A stretch of DNA of 64,000 nt from Mauremys mutica (lineage: Eukaryota > Chordata > Testudines > Geoemydidae): contig NC_059080.1 in assembly GCF_020497125.1 (NCBI RefSeq), positions 71,158,618-71,222,617 on the forward strand, in the 5' to 3' direction. Positions within the stretch are counted from its first letter, which is position 1, and every line of letters starts with the position of its first letter. Both the position numbers and the translations under genes were made by a program. The notes below the pieces were generated by a model. It ran no database searches, was not told the origin of the DNA, and worked only from the letters and a program-made list of their open reading frames with translations. This document shows, one piece after another, positions 24,210 to 34,265 of the stretch.

Positions 24210-24721
24210 TTAGGGGATGGGACTGGGATTGGGACTACTGTGAGTCTGGAAGTGAAGGACTTCGGCAAATGTAGGGTATGAGAGCTTTTGGGTACTTGAG
24301 CACTGTGCTGTGGTGCAGTGACAGTATTCACGTCCCCGGCCGCCCCTCCTCCTGATTATTTTCGGGGAGGGGGGTATGGGACTTTGTGGCGGGGGAGTAC
24401 GGTTGCAGATATACTGCAGGGTGTCTCTGTCCTCCTGCAGAACATCCACAAGGCGCCTGAGCATGTCCGTTTGCTCCCTCACTAGTCCAAGCAGCGTTTC
24501 AGTCGCCTGCTTCTCTTCCTCACGCCACCTCTCCTCCCGTTCGCTGTGTGAGCGCTGCCACAGAGAGACGGTCTCCCTCCACTGGCTCTGCTGGTCCGCC
24601 TCTGCTAGGTAGCAGCCCATACATTCCTCGAACATCTTGTCCCTTGTCTTTTTCTTTCGCCGCCTAATCTTTGCCAGCCTCTGCGAGGGGGATGCTGTGT
24701 CAGGTCTGGAGATAGTGGAAG
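24210..24721 (-). pseudogene. Myb/SANT-like Harbinger protein, exon 2 (copy 1)
   Basis: On the minus strand an acceptor, CCCATCTCACAG, precedes CTTCCACTATC at 24721. The exon reads SPSQRLAKIRRRKKKTRDKM, then LLGLVREQTDMLRRLVDVLQ (a predicted coiled coil) and a basic, proline-rich C-terminus (RRRGGRGREYCHCTTA). It aligns closely with exon 2 of copy 2 but runs about 30 residues further. The exon itself is open. Exon 1 of this copy is broken, so the gene as a whole is a pseudogene. Confidence 0.75.
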
Positions 24722-24784
24722 CTGTGAGATGGGAAACAGGGAGTGAATTCCTTGCAAAGATACATTTTTGCGAACAATTAACTG

Positions 24785-26300
24785 AGTCTAGGCTGTCTCT
24801 GTGAATTCTGGGTTGAGACCCCTGTGCCTGCTGGGGCACAAATCATTTTCGCGGTGGATTCTGGGTAAATGTCGCCAGTCATTACTTCCTCCGGGAAAGC
24901 AACGGCAGACAATCATTTCAAGCCCGTTTTCCCAGAATTGCCCTGGCATACGCCATAGCGTGGCAACCATGGACACTGTTTTGCCTTTTGTGTATGTCAC
25001 CGTATGTGTACTAGATGCCGCTGACAGAGGCGGGCCAGCAGCGCTACACAGCAGCATGCTTTTGCTTTTGCATGACAGCTGAGATGGTTACCAGCCATAT
25101 TGTACCATCTACCATACCATAAATTGGTAATAAGATGGTAATAAGATGGGCATGGTTACCTGTCCTTTTGCACTGCACCATTTGGTGCTGTCATAAGTGC
25201 CCCTGGCCGAGCAGCCAGGGGCGCAAAAGCAAAAATTGGGAATGACTCCCTGAGTCAATCCCTCCTTTTTGGTATCTAAAAATAGAATCAGTCCTGCCTA
25301 GAATATGGGCAAGTGTACTAGAGAACCACTGTATCATAGAACCAGAGAGCACAGCTGCTCTGTGTCCGATCCTGCATAAATTTGGAGCTGTATGCTATTC
25401 ACAAGGGGGTGCTCCTGCAACAACACCACCTGTTCATTCCGGCCTTCCCACAACCTTCCTGGGCTACCATACCATTGTCCCACCACTTGTGTGATGAAGT
25501 AATAAAGAATGCAGGAATAAGACACAGTGACTTGTTTGTGAGAAATGAGTGGAAGGAAGCCTCCAGCTGCAATGATAGTCCAGGCAGGACATTAATTACT
25601 GTGGATGAAGGAGCCCATCATCCCTCTGCTAGTCCAGGGGCAATTCAATCTTTTCTTTACACAGGAAGGGTGGGGGCTGATGGAGCTCAGCCCCCTGTTG
25701 CAATGATGAGGACGGTTAACAACCATACTGCACCATCTACCATGAAAAATTAGGGCCAGGCGCCCTTGATCAACCTCACAGATGCTAGTACGCATGGTTA
25801 CCAGTCCTTTTGCACTGCCCCATGTGCCAACAGGCTGATGTTGAGGACGGATACCCATCTTTTTGTACCATCAGCCATCCATAGCGTGGGGGGAGCAAGG
25901 ATGTTGGTGTTGAGTGCTGCACCATCGCGTCTATCTGCAGCATTCAGTAAAGATAGGGTGACATGTAAAAGAGTCAACAGAGGATTGTTTTCACTTCTGG
26001 TGGTGGGTGGGGTGTGTGCGCAAATTGCCGAACTATACCCTGACCCACCGCAGACACTGTGTTTGACCCTAGAAGCATTTGGAGCTCATCCAAGAATGCA
26101 AATACTTTTCGGAGACAGCAGGAACTGTGGGATACCTTGCGTCCTCATTCCCCCCTCCCTCCATGAGCGTCCATTATATTCTTTGGCTTTCCGTTACGCT
26201 CGTCACTCAGCTGCGTGCTGAGTCTGTGCTATGCCGTCTGTACGTAGATTTTTTAAAAATACTTTGGACCAGGCGAAAAATTACAGTAATTACCCTAATT
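24785..26300 (+). mobile_element. Mosaic segment from a second Harbinger-type element
   Basis: Copy 2 has only about 460 bp between its corresponding features. Here the same place holds about 1.5 kb of extra sequence. It opens with TTCTGGGTTGAGACCCC, then GGTGGATTCTGGGTAAATGTC and GGCAGACAATCATTTC. That order matches the left end of copy 3 (45600-45720: TTCTGGGTTGAGCTCCC, GGTGGTTTTGGGTAGATGTC, GGCAGACAATCATTTC). The rest includes an open frame at 25382-25753 of unknown meaning. Copy 1 therefore looks like a hybrid of two Harbinger lineages, by nested insertion or gene conversion. Confidence 0.5.
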
Positions 26301-26302
26301 AG

Positions 26303-26611
26303 ATGCAGGAGTCTCCGAGCGAGATCACCCTGAGGAGGGTCACTGAAGGAGATAGAGAGCGCATGCTGCGTGAAAGCTAGCACGAACCAGAGCCCGATGC
26401 AGCCGTGCTCGGGGAGGCAGTGCTCCCTGAGTACCTCATGAAAGCCTTGCGCGGAAAACTGTGCTACCACGGAGCACCCAATAAGGCAGCTCTCCCCAGG
26501 AACCTCCTGCTCATGCTTTTCGATTAACGCAAGGAGAGCTTCGTGGAGATCTCCAAGGATGATTTCTGTTCTATCCCCATATCTAGACAGACCTCCTTTT
26601 CACACAGTTAA
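26303..26611 (+). pseudogene. Harbinger ORF3 (unknown protein), copy 1, two stops
   Basis: From ATG at 26303 a single frame runs 103 codons to TAA at 26609-26611 without any frameshift, interrupted only by TAG and TAA. Its translation shares EITLRRV, ERMLRE, YHGAPNKAALPRNLL and SIPI with the open frame at 58295-58597. It lies within the intron of the antisense Myb gene and points the same way as the transposase. Family and function are unknown. Confidence 0.6.
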
Positions 26612-26659
26612 GAGTCCTGTTATATTAAGAATAAAAGTTAACATGGTTAAAGCACTTAC

Positions 26660-27183
26660 CGACTGCTCCTTCCCCTGATTCAGGGTCCGGGTTAATGGCC
26701 GGGGAGGGTTGTTGGGGGATCTCCGTGACGGTGATGAATAGATCCTGGCTGTCGGGGAAACCAGCGTTGTAAGCGCTCTCGCCTGCCTCGTCCTCCACAA
26801 ACCCTTCCTCATCTTCCCCGTCCGCGAACATCACCGAGGAACTGGCCGTCGACACTGTCCCATCGTCAGAGTCCACGGTCACTGGTGGGGCAGTGGTGGC
26901 AGGCTCCGTAGCGTCCGTTTGCCGCTTTGATTTTTTGGTAGCCTTATCTGGGGTCCTTGATTTTCACGTGGCGCTGCGTTGCATCCCACCTGTATCGTCT
27001 GTCTCTCATGGCTTTGGAGACCTTCTCGTAGGTCTTCGCATTCCGTGTTTTGGAGCTCAGCTCCGAAAGCACAGACTCCTCGCCCCACACACCGATCAGA
27101 TCGAAGAGTTTCCAGTCAGTCTATGCTGGGTCCCTCTTTCTATTCACAGATAACATGAACTCCTCTGCTGGAGAGCTCTGCAT
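26660..27183 (-). pseudogene. Myb/SANT-like Harbinger protein, exon 1 (copy 1), broken
   Basis: The minus-strand ATG at 27181-27183 starts MQSSPAEE, as in copy 2. Similarity continues through LIGVWGEESVLSEL, but stops and frame changes break the Myb/SANT domain. The acidic tail is still open (MFADGEDEEGFVEDEAGE, then PDSQDLFITVTEIPQQPSPA). A splice donor GTAAGT (complement of 26654-26659) is kept at the position used in copy 2. Confidence 0.75.
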
Positions 27184-27620
27184 CGTTGCAGGTGCTGCGG
27201 AGCTCGCCCCGATGTCCAGCCAGGACGTCAGATTCAAAGTGCCCAGACAGGAAAATGAATTCAAATTTTCCCGGGTCATTTCCTGTGTGGCTGGTCAGAG
27301 AATCCAAGCTCCGACTGCTGCCCAGAGCGTCAGAGTGGTGCACTGTGGGATAGCTCCCGGAGCTACTAAGTTCGATTTGCATCCACACCTAGCCTAATTC
27401 GAGCTAGCCATGTCGAATTTAGCGTTACTCCACCTGTCGGGGTGGAGTACCGAATTCGAACTAAAGAGCCCTCTAGTTCGAATTAAATGGCTTCCTGGTG
27501 TGGACGGTTGAGCGGTTAGTTCGAATTACCGCTGCTAAATTCGAATTAAAGTCCTAGTGTAGACCAGGCCTGAGTGTGTGTGCATCTAATTTGTATTCAG
27601 AAGTTCCACATGCTCTAAGG

Positions 27621-27911
27621 CAGGGGTAGGCAACCTATGGCATGCATGCTGAAGGCGGCATGCGAGCTGGTGGGGTTTTTTCCAGTGGCGCGCACACTGC
27701 CCCAGGTCCTGGCCACCAGTCCGGGGGGGGGGCTCTGCATTTTAATTTTAAATGAAGCTTCTTAAACATTTACTTAAACAATAGTTCAGTTATATATTAT
27801 AGACTTACATAAAGAGACCTTCTTAAAATGTATTACTGGCATGCAAAACCTTAAATTAGAGTGAATAAGTGAAGACTTAGCACACCACTTCTGAAAGATT
27901 GCCGACCCCTG
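27621..27911. mobile_element. Short non-autonomous hAT (MITE), 291 bp
   Basis: Termini CAGGGGTAGGCAACCT and AGATTGCCGACCCCTG are inverted complements with two mismatches. The element is flanked by a perfect 8-bp target duplication, CTCTAAGG, at 27613-27620 and 27912-27919. It lies just outside Harbinger copy 1. There is no coding capacity. Confidence 0.9.
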
Positions 27912-27919
27912 CTCTAAGG

Positions 27920-29129
27920 AGACAGTTTCTATGACCACATGCAGATCTACTCCTAAACTATACTAAGCTATTAGTTAAATTGTATAGGAACAATCAGTTT
28001 GCTAAAGACTATATTCTATCATCACTTGCTCACAGAAAATCTTATTTTAAAAATTTACATGAGGCTGGTGCTTTTAGTTGCTCTGTAGGAATAAAGCTCT
28101 ATTTCCCTTCTGATATATCAAAGAAACACAAATTCAATCACTTTCATTGTTGACAATATGAAGTAACTATTCATTGATTTAAAAAATCTGTGCTTTCTAT
28201 AGCAAACAAGGCTCTGAAAATCACTCCTGAAACTCTTACTCACCCTGTTAGGGCAGCTCAGTACTATTCATCCCTTCGGTAGCATACTGTCATCTAGCCA
28301 TGTGATCATTTTTGCTTCCTTTACACCAGACCACACTTATCCAGAGCAAGAGCCGAGCAATACTGGCTTTCCTTCTCTAATGCTTTGCTTGTATTGGGGT
28401 TCCCCTTCTTCCATGGACTAATCCTCTACAGCCTTGCTGTTTGTTTCATACCAGAGCAAAGTTGGTATGAAAACACCAGCAGCCTGATTTGATGGTGATT
28501 TACACTAATCTTGCACAGATCTACAAGACACTAGAGGGCAGGAGGCAGTAGGGAACTGGGCCAACAAACCATTGGTAAGAGCAATCCTCCATTTCACTCC
28601 TAAAACACTAAAATGCATTGTTCCTAACCATACAGGTCACTAAACCCAACATTATGTAGATCACCGAGATCTTGAATTTATTATTAAAGATTATGGGGAA
28701 AATTCAGCATCCTCAAAGGCCCAGCAGTAGTAGAAACAACTTCCTTCTTTATGTCACAGAAACAAGTGTGCATGAAGCTCTACTTCCTGGAACTCAGCTG
28801 AAAGTGAACTTTCTGGGCAGTGTGCACAGCATGAATTGGGACAATACAAGGTGAAGGGGAGCTAAAGATCCTTGCTTTCTCTCCTAATGCCAGAGCACGA
28901 GCTTGTTTTGATAACTGTAGTTATTCCAGCCACTAGGCTGCAGTATGTTTCATGGAGCAGCTGTGAAACTGTTCTTTGTGCTTGGTTGGTGGATATTTGC
29001 CCCTTTTGTCTCCCTGCATACCTGAGCCTGGCAATTCCGGCTGATTGCTGGGCAAAGGATCTGCTCATATACCTTAAAGGAATGACTCAGCTACTCAGTG
29101 AGTTACAAGAACACTATTCTACTCTAACG
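27920..29129. other. Unique DNA, no gene seen
   Basis: No repeat ends, splice-site-flanked open frames or RNA genes were recognised. Confidence 0.5.
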
Positions 29130-29367
29130 CGTCCACACTACCCACTGATCTGGCGGGTGGGGATTGATTTATTGCATCTCATCTAGACACGATAAATCGA
29201 TCACCACTAAGCTCTCCATTGACTCCAGAACTCCTCCAGGGTGAGAGGCAGAAGTGGAGTTGATGGGGGAGCCACGGCCGTCAATCCTGCTCTGAGGAAG
29301 GGAAGTAAGTTGAGATTGTGTATCTTACATCAACCCCCCCACACACCCCAGTGTAGACCAGCCCATA
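29130..29367. mobile_element. Harbinger-type MITE fragment
   Basis: The right end, CCCAGTGTAGACCAGCCC, resembles the Harbinger terminal repeat of the larger copies (GTGTAGACCAGGCC). The interior has GACACGATAAATCGATC and a partly palindromic AGTGGAGTTGATGGGGGAGCC. The left terminal repeat is missing or too diverged to fix. Confidence 0.5.
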
Positions 29368-30602
29368 AGGGAGTAGAATATTATATACATATAGAGAGAT
29401 GAATGTCAACTAGAATTCTTAGGTAGTAAGAGGTTATGGGGAAATCAGGTGGGAATTTTGGCTGCATGAGAATTGCAGGGGTCAGAACCTAGAGCCCAAT
29501 TCTTCCTTACTTCTGTTCTGTGGTACTTGCACAAGTAGTCCCATTGCACTCTTGCATTGCCAAGTCATAACAAGAACTCGTGACTATGATTCACTGCCTA
29601 CCTGTGAAATGTCCTGTTAATATACCAACTAGTGAGCATCAGCCTGAGACATTTTAACAACCTTTTTAGAGTTTCTAGGCAGTATTTTGGAGCCCATGGG
29701 AACAGGCATCCCAGCCTGGGTTGACTGACTTGGGTTAGGGGAGCTGGTGCTAGTAGTACTCTAACATTACCTATGTAGCCTATGCTTTGAAGTTGCAGCC
29801 CAGGCTGTGAAGCCTGCAGGGGAGAGACAGGCTGGAGCTTGGGCTCTGAACCACCAAAGTCACAACTTCAAAGTTATGTGTAAACAGCTCTTGTTTGGCT
29901 AGCTGAGGCTCATGCTCTAAGTCTATACACTGGCCTGGGAGGCTCACTCCAGCAGGCTCAGAAATACTATGTAGATGTGACCTTGATGACTAACAGAATT
30001 TTTTTTTAAACTTTTAACCAGATGAAATGGGGTGGGGGGTGAGGGAGAAATGCCTCAGTTAGGAAGGTCCTCCTTGGGCCAGATCCCAATATCCTTATTC
30101 ACAACTAGTATTACCTTACTCCATGAATAACCCTCACTCCCTGACCCCCAACTTCAGTGGGACTCTACCTGTGGACTAACCTGCTACTCAGTGAGAGAGT
30201 ATTGGAATCTGGCCTCTTTGTAATTAAAATTTTGTTTCTAAAGTTTCTTTTAAATAGTCAAACTCATGTAGATTATAATATACTGTATTTTAAGCACCCC
30301 ATCCTAAGATGCTAATAAGTCATGTCTTCTAAGAGCAAAAACCAGCCATTTTATTCAGTTTACAAATATAAATATCTTTAGACTACATAGCATGACTTTA
30401 CTTAAAATCCATCTCTGTTACTTTAAACCAAAACAAACTGACAGAATGCAAACCTATGTCTTAGTATTGTTTAACATGTAACACACACTGGATGCCTTGA
30501 TTAATCTCTGCTACCATAGCAGTACGTCTCTTAAAATGCTAATCAATTTTACATCAAGTAGATTGAAACTTCACTCAAACTGCTTGCACAGTTCAAACAT
30601 TG
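29368..30602. other. Mostly unique DNA with two palindromic repeats
   Basis: A probable MITE spans about 29690-29900, with an AGCCTGGGTTGACTGACTTG-like region and CAGGCTGGAGCTTGGGCTC. A clear hairpin repeat lies at 30073-30215. No genes were found. Confidence 0.4.
30073..30215. repeat. Palindromic MITE-like repeat
   Basis: Arms GGGCCAGATCCCAATATCC and AGTATTGGAATCTGGCC are near reverse complements flanking about 105 bp. It is the same general class as the 7706-7803 hairpin. Confidence 0.55.
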
Positions 30603-30604
30603 TA

Positions 30605-30783
30605 CACCTCTACCCCGATATAACGCTGTCCTCGGGAGCCAAAGAATCTTACTGCATTATAGGTGAAACAGAGTTATATCGAACTTGCTTTGATCTGCCT
30701 GAGTGCGTAGCCCGAGCGCTGCTTTACCACATTATATCTGAATTTGTGTTTATATCAGGTTGCATTATATTAGGGTAGAGGTG
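30605..30783. mobile_element. Tc1/mariner-type MITE, 179 bp
   Basis: Termini CACCTCTACCCCGATATAA and TTATATTAGGGTAGAGGTG are inverted complements with two mismatches. A TA dinucleotide flanks each side (30603-30604 and 30784-30785). The interior repeats GTTATATCGAACTTGC-like blocks and is largely self-complementary. The TA duplication is characteristic of the Tc1/mariner superfamily. No transposase is encoded. Confidence 0.85.
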
Positions 30784-30785
30784 TA

Positions 30786-32219
30786 CTTCATTTTGAAAAC
30801 AAATGAACATTGCATTGAATTTCACTTGATTTATGGTGTGTGTGTGTGCAAAAGCTCATAATTACCAGAGTATATAATGTGAAGTAAAGATATGACCTTT
30901 TAATCTAACTCTGTAACACTTGCATTGTTTCTTAGATTATCAGGGACTACAACTTTTTATGGGCTGGGGGATGGCTGTGTTGCATTTCAGAGTTCTTTGC
31001 AAAGACTGCACGCTTTCTATCCATATGTTACTAGCAGAGCAGTCTTTTCCTTTAATAAACATTAGAACAATTTATTCTGAAGAGGTAAACATCGATAGTA
31101 CAACTAACTTTCTTACATCAGCACTAAGAGGATGGCACACCTACAAGACAACAGTAGCATAAAACTGTGTGGGTGTATGTACAAGCTGACTTCTAGGCAT
31201 GTTAAACTATTTCCCCAGTAATCTGATGCCTTTCCACTAGGAATTGAAATAGTATAGACCATGTGAAAATGAAAGAGATTCAGACCTATCCTGAATACAC
31301 TGCAGAACTGTTTCTTTTCTAATAGAAATTTTTCCTCTGATCTTCTGTACAACTACTCTATACACAACCTATGAAGATTGTTTCACCGGTAGTGTAAAAG
31401 TAAAGCAGCTGGCTTACAACATTTAAAGTCATAATTATGACCTTAAATGTTCAAAAAGTGCATCTTCAAAGCATAGGCACATTCTAGGCCTGCTCAGTGC
31501 TTCAGCCCCTTTGACTTCGATGGGAGGAACATGAATGGGGTGAAAGTCATGCTTCTGTTGAGGGCCAGCACAGTTACACTTGCATTTTCCAGACTTAAGT
31601 GGAGCACACAGGCCCTGTGCTGACTCCCTGCATGGAGAATTTCACTGATGAAGCAGCTAAAGGATTGAGCCCACTGGCTAACTAATCCCCACAACACCCT
31701 TGTGACATAGATACATATTATAACCTAAGTGCTTCTGTTCTCCCTGGATATGCAGTCATTCAGGTACACACAGTATAAATCCTCTGTCCTTCTGATTAAG
31801 AAGCTTTACTTGCAGTACAAAGTGTGCTCAGTTCAATTATCTCCACTGTCCTGCAAGTTTAGAGGAAAAAAAACTAGTAGAAAATAACTCTAAACAAAAA
31901 CTGTTGGAATAGTCTCCTACTAGCCAGTGTAAATTCATGAGTGGGCTTAGGCACACCTAAGCTCTACTTAACCCCTATTTTGAAGACTTGTGGGTCAGCT
32001 TAAGAGTCCACAGGTCTTGTGCGGTCTCTCTGCACAGTAGTGAATTTCACCAGCTGGGAATTTGCCTGCTTATGGACTACAGCAGCTGGTTCTAAATGAC
32101 TTTACCACAATGTGTGGTGGTGGCTTTTTTTTAAAGTACATTTCTTAACTCCATTTTAAAACCTCATTTCTTAAGCTTTATCAAACACTTGAAAGGATTA
32201 ATCTTTATTCTTTTTCAGT
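30786..32219. other. Unique DNA, no gene seen
   Basis: There is a (TG)n run at 30835-30848. Otherwise no repeat or gene signature was recognised. Confidence 0.5.
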
Positions 32220-34053
32220 CATTAGATAGAGACATGGGGATGAAAATTAGGAGCTCTTTAAGAAGAGTTTTAGATGGCCAAAAAGGCACAATTCCACAAT
32301 CAAGCAAGAAGACAAATGTGGCTTAAAAGCCTATCCAGGTTCAGTGGTGAAATGAAGGCAGCAAGTGGGGGAAGGAAGCAACATATAACAAATGGGGTGG
32401 GGTAGGGGGGAATGAAACCAATGACAAGCAATTTAAATTGATAAGAGAATCTAAAGACATTGGGGGGGCGGGGGGGAGATGCAGGGCTAAGGACAATAAG
32501 GAATTTCAGTATGTTCAGAACAAAATATTCTATCACTGTTTAGGCCCATTAGTAGATGGAGATGGTAAAACTAGTAATGATGCAGAAAAGACAGTGTTCA
32601 ACATATTTCTGTTCTGTATTTGGAAAGAGTCAAGATGAAAGACTTGCATCACATTAGGATGATTAAGTACCTTCCAGTCCAGTAATAACCAAGGATGGTG
32701 TTAATACTTATCCCTAGTAGATAGTTTTTAAATCAGCAGCCCTGGATAATGCACATCCAAGAGCTCAAACAGCTGGTGTAGGAGATTGCTGGCATACTGA
32801 TGTTCGTTTTTATTAAATCTTGGAATACTGGGGAAATTCTAAAAGACTGTTTGTGCCAGTATTCATATAGGTCAGGTGAGATGACCCAGATAACCAGAGT
32901 TATTAGCTTTATCTCAACATTGGGTAAAACAATGGAATAGCTGTTAGGAGTATAATTTAAATCTCAGATCCTCTCATTCTTTAATGTTTGTCAACATTTT
33001 ATGATTATGATTTTGACTTTTTGGTTAACTGCACTGACGTAATATAGTTAAACTTTTGTAAGGTCTTTGACTTAGTACTAAACAAGTTAAAAACTTTGGA
33101 GCTATACAGTATCAGAGCACACATTAAATGGCTTAAGTGGCTAACTTTTCAAGTAGTTATTAATGTGGAATCCTCTTCGAATGGGGGTGTTCCTAGTAGG
33201 GCTCCAAAGGATCAGTACTAAAGCCAATACTAATCATCACTTATATCAATTACCATACTTGATAGTAAATATAAAATTTGTGGATGACACAGGCTTGGCA
33301 AAATAATGACAAGGCAGCCATACAAAGCAATTTGGATCACTTGGTAAGATGGGGCCCATTCAAACAATGAGTTTTAATGCAACCAAATGCAAGGTCATAC
33401 ATCTAGGAACAAGGGGTGCTTGCAATGCCTACAGAATGGGGAACTACATCCTGGAAAGCAGTGATGGTAGACAAGTAAATGAACATGAGCTCTCTGATGC
33501 TGTAGCTAAAAGGTCTAATAATGCGATCCTTGTACATATAAACAGGGCAGTAGTGAACTGGAGCAGAGTGGTAAAAACCCCCACTGCATATGGGACTGGT
33601 GATATTGATATTGCAATGCTGCATACAAGTCCAGTGTCAATTTTAAAAAGGTTGTTTGGAAAAACTGGAGAGGGTGTAGAAAAGAGCCACAACTGATTTC
33701 AGGGCTGGAGGAAAACATCTCTAGAGTGAGAGTCTTAAAGCTCAATCTGCTTCATCAACAAGATGTCAAGAGGTGACTTGTTTATGGTGTATATGAATAC
33801 CTTCATGGGCAGAATATATTGGGTACTAAAGGGCTCCTTAATCTAGATGAGAAAGGCATAACAACCAGTGGTTGGAAGCTGAAGCCAGGCAAATTCAAAT
33901 TGAAAATTAGGCACAAGGTTTTTTTTTGTTTTTAAATAGTGAGGGTGAATAACCTTTAGAACAACCTACCAAGGGAAGTAAGTGGTAGATACTACATCTT
34001 AGTCTTCAGCTCAAGACTGGATTCCTTTCTGGAAGACCTGCTTTAGTTAAACA
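32220..34053 (+). pseudogene. Old CR1 LINE, 5' part, split by a younger CR1
   Basis: Broken plus-strand CR1 coding runs from the linker region (FKLIRESKDIG and VQNKIFYHCLGPLVDGDGKT near 32430-32570) through reverse transcriptase (near 33030-33700) to the C-terminal region, with CTACCAAGGGAAGTAAGTGG near 33965. It stops abruptly at TTAGTTAAACA (34053). The expected continuation, ACTCAATACAGGGGTAA, is found at 38306. The two parts are halves of one element separated by the minus-strand CR1. Many stops and frameshifts mark it as old. Confidence 0.8.
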
Positions 34054-34183
34054 AATTAACAGAACATAAGAACGGCCATACCGGGTCAGACCAAAGGTCC
34101 ATCTAGCCCAGTATCTGTCTACCGACAGTGGCCAATGCCAGGTGCCCCAGAGGGAGTGAACCTAACAGGCAATGATCAAGTGA

Positions 34184-34203
34184 TCTCTCTCTCTCTCTCT
34201 CTC
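34184..34203. repeat. (CT)n microsatellite in the CR1 3' UTR
   Basis: A run of about ten CT units follows GTGAT within the CR1 3' UTR. It probably expanded after insertion. Confidence 0.8.
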
Positions 34204-34265
34204 CTGCCATCCATCTCCATCCTCTGATGAACAGAGGCTAGGGACACCATTCTTACCCATTCTGG

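Larger units (their letters stand above)
22738..27570 (+). mobile_element. PIF/Harbinger element, copy 1 (decayed, mosaic), 4.83 kb
   Basis: Terminal repeats GGCCTTGTCTACACTA (22738-22753) and TAGTGTAGACCAGGCC (27555-27570) are inverted complements with one mismatch. They are flanked by TAA (22735-22737) and TGA (27571-27573), a 3-bp target duplication with one change. PIF/Harbinger elements duplicate TWA. Both subterminal regions are packed with TTCGAA motifs. Orientation is given by the transposase gene (plus strand, left). Contents in order are a deleted transposase, Myb exon 2 (minus), a mosaic segment, ORF3 (plus) and a broken Myb exon 1 (minus). It is the same family as copy 2, which lies inverted at 57244-62065. 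Confidence 0.9.

Noticed and set aside
25382..25753. 123-codon plus-strand frame in Harbinger copy 1
   Set aside because: It has no recognisable motif and lies in the mosaic segment. Its surroundings look like untranslated transposon sequence and nothing shows it is translated.
34184..34203. Short regularly spaced repeats as a CRISPR array
   Set aside because: They are simple CT microsatellites in a vertebrate CR1 3' UTR, with no direct-repeat and spacer structure.
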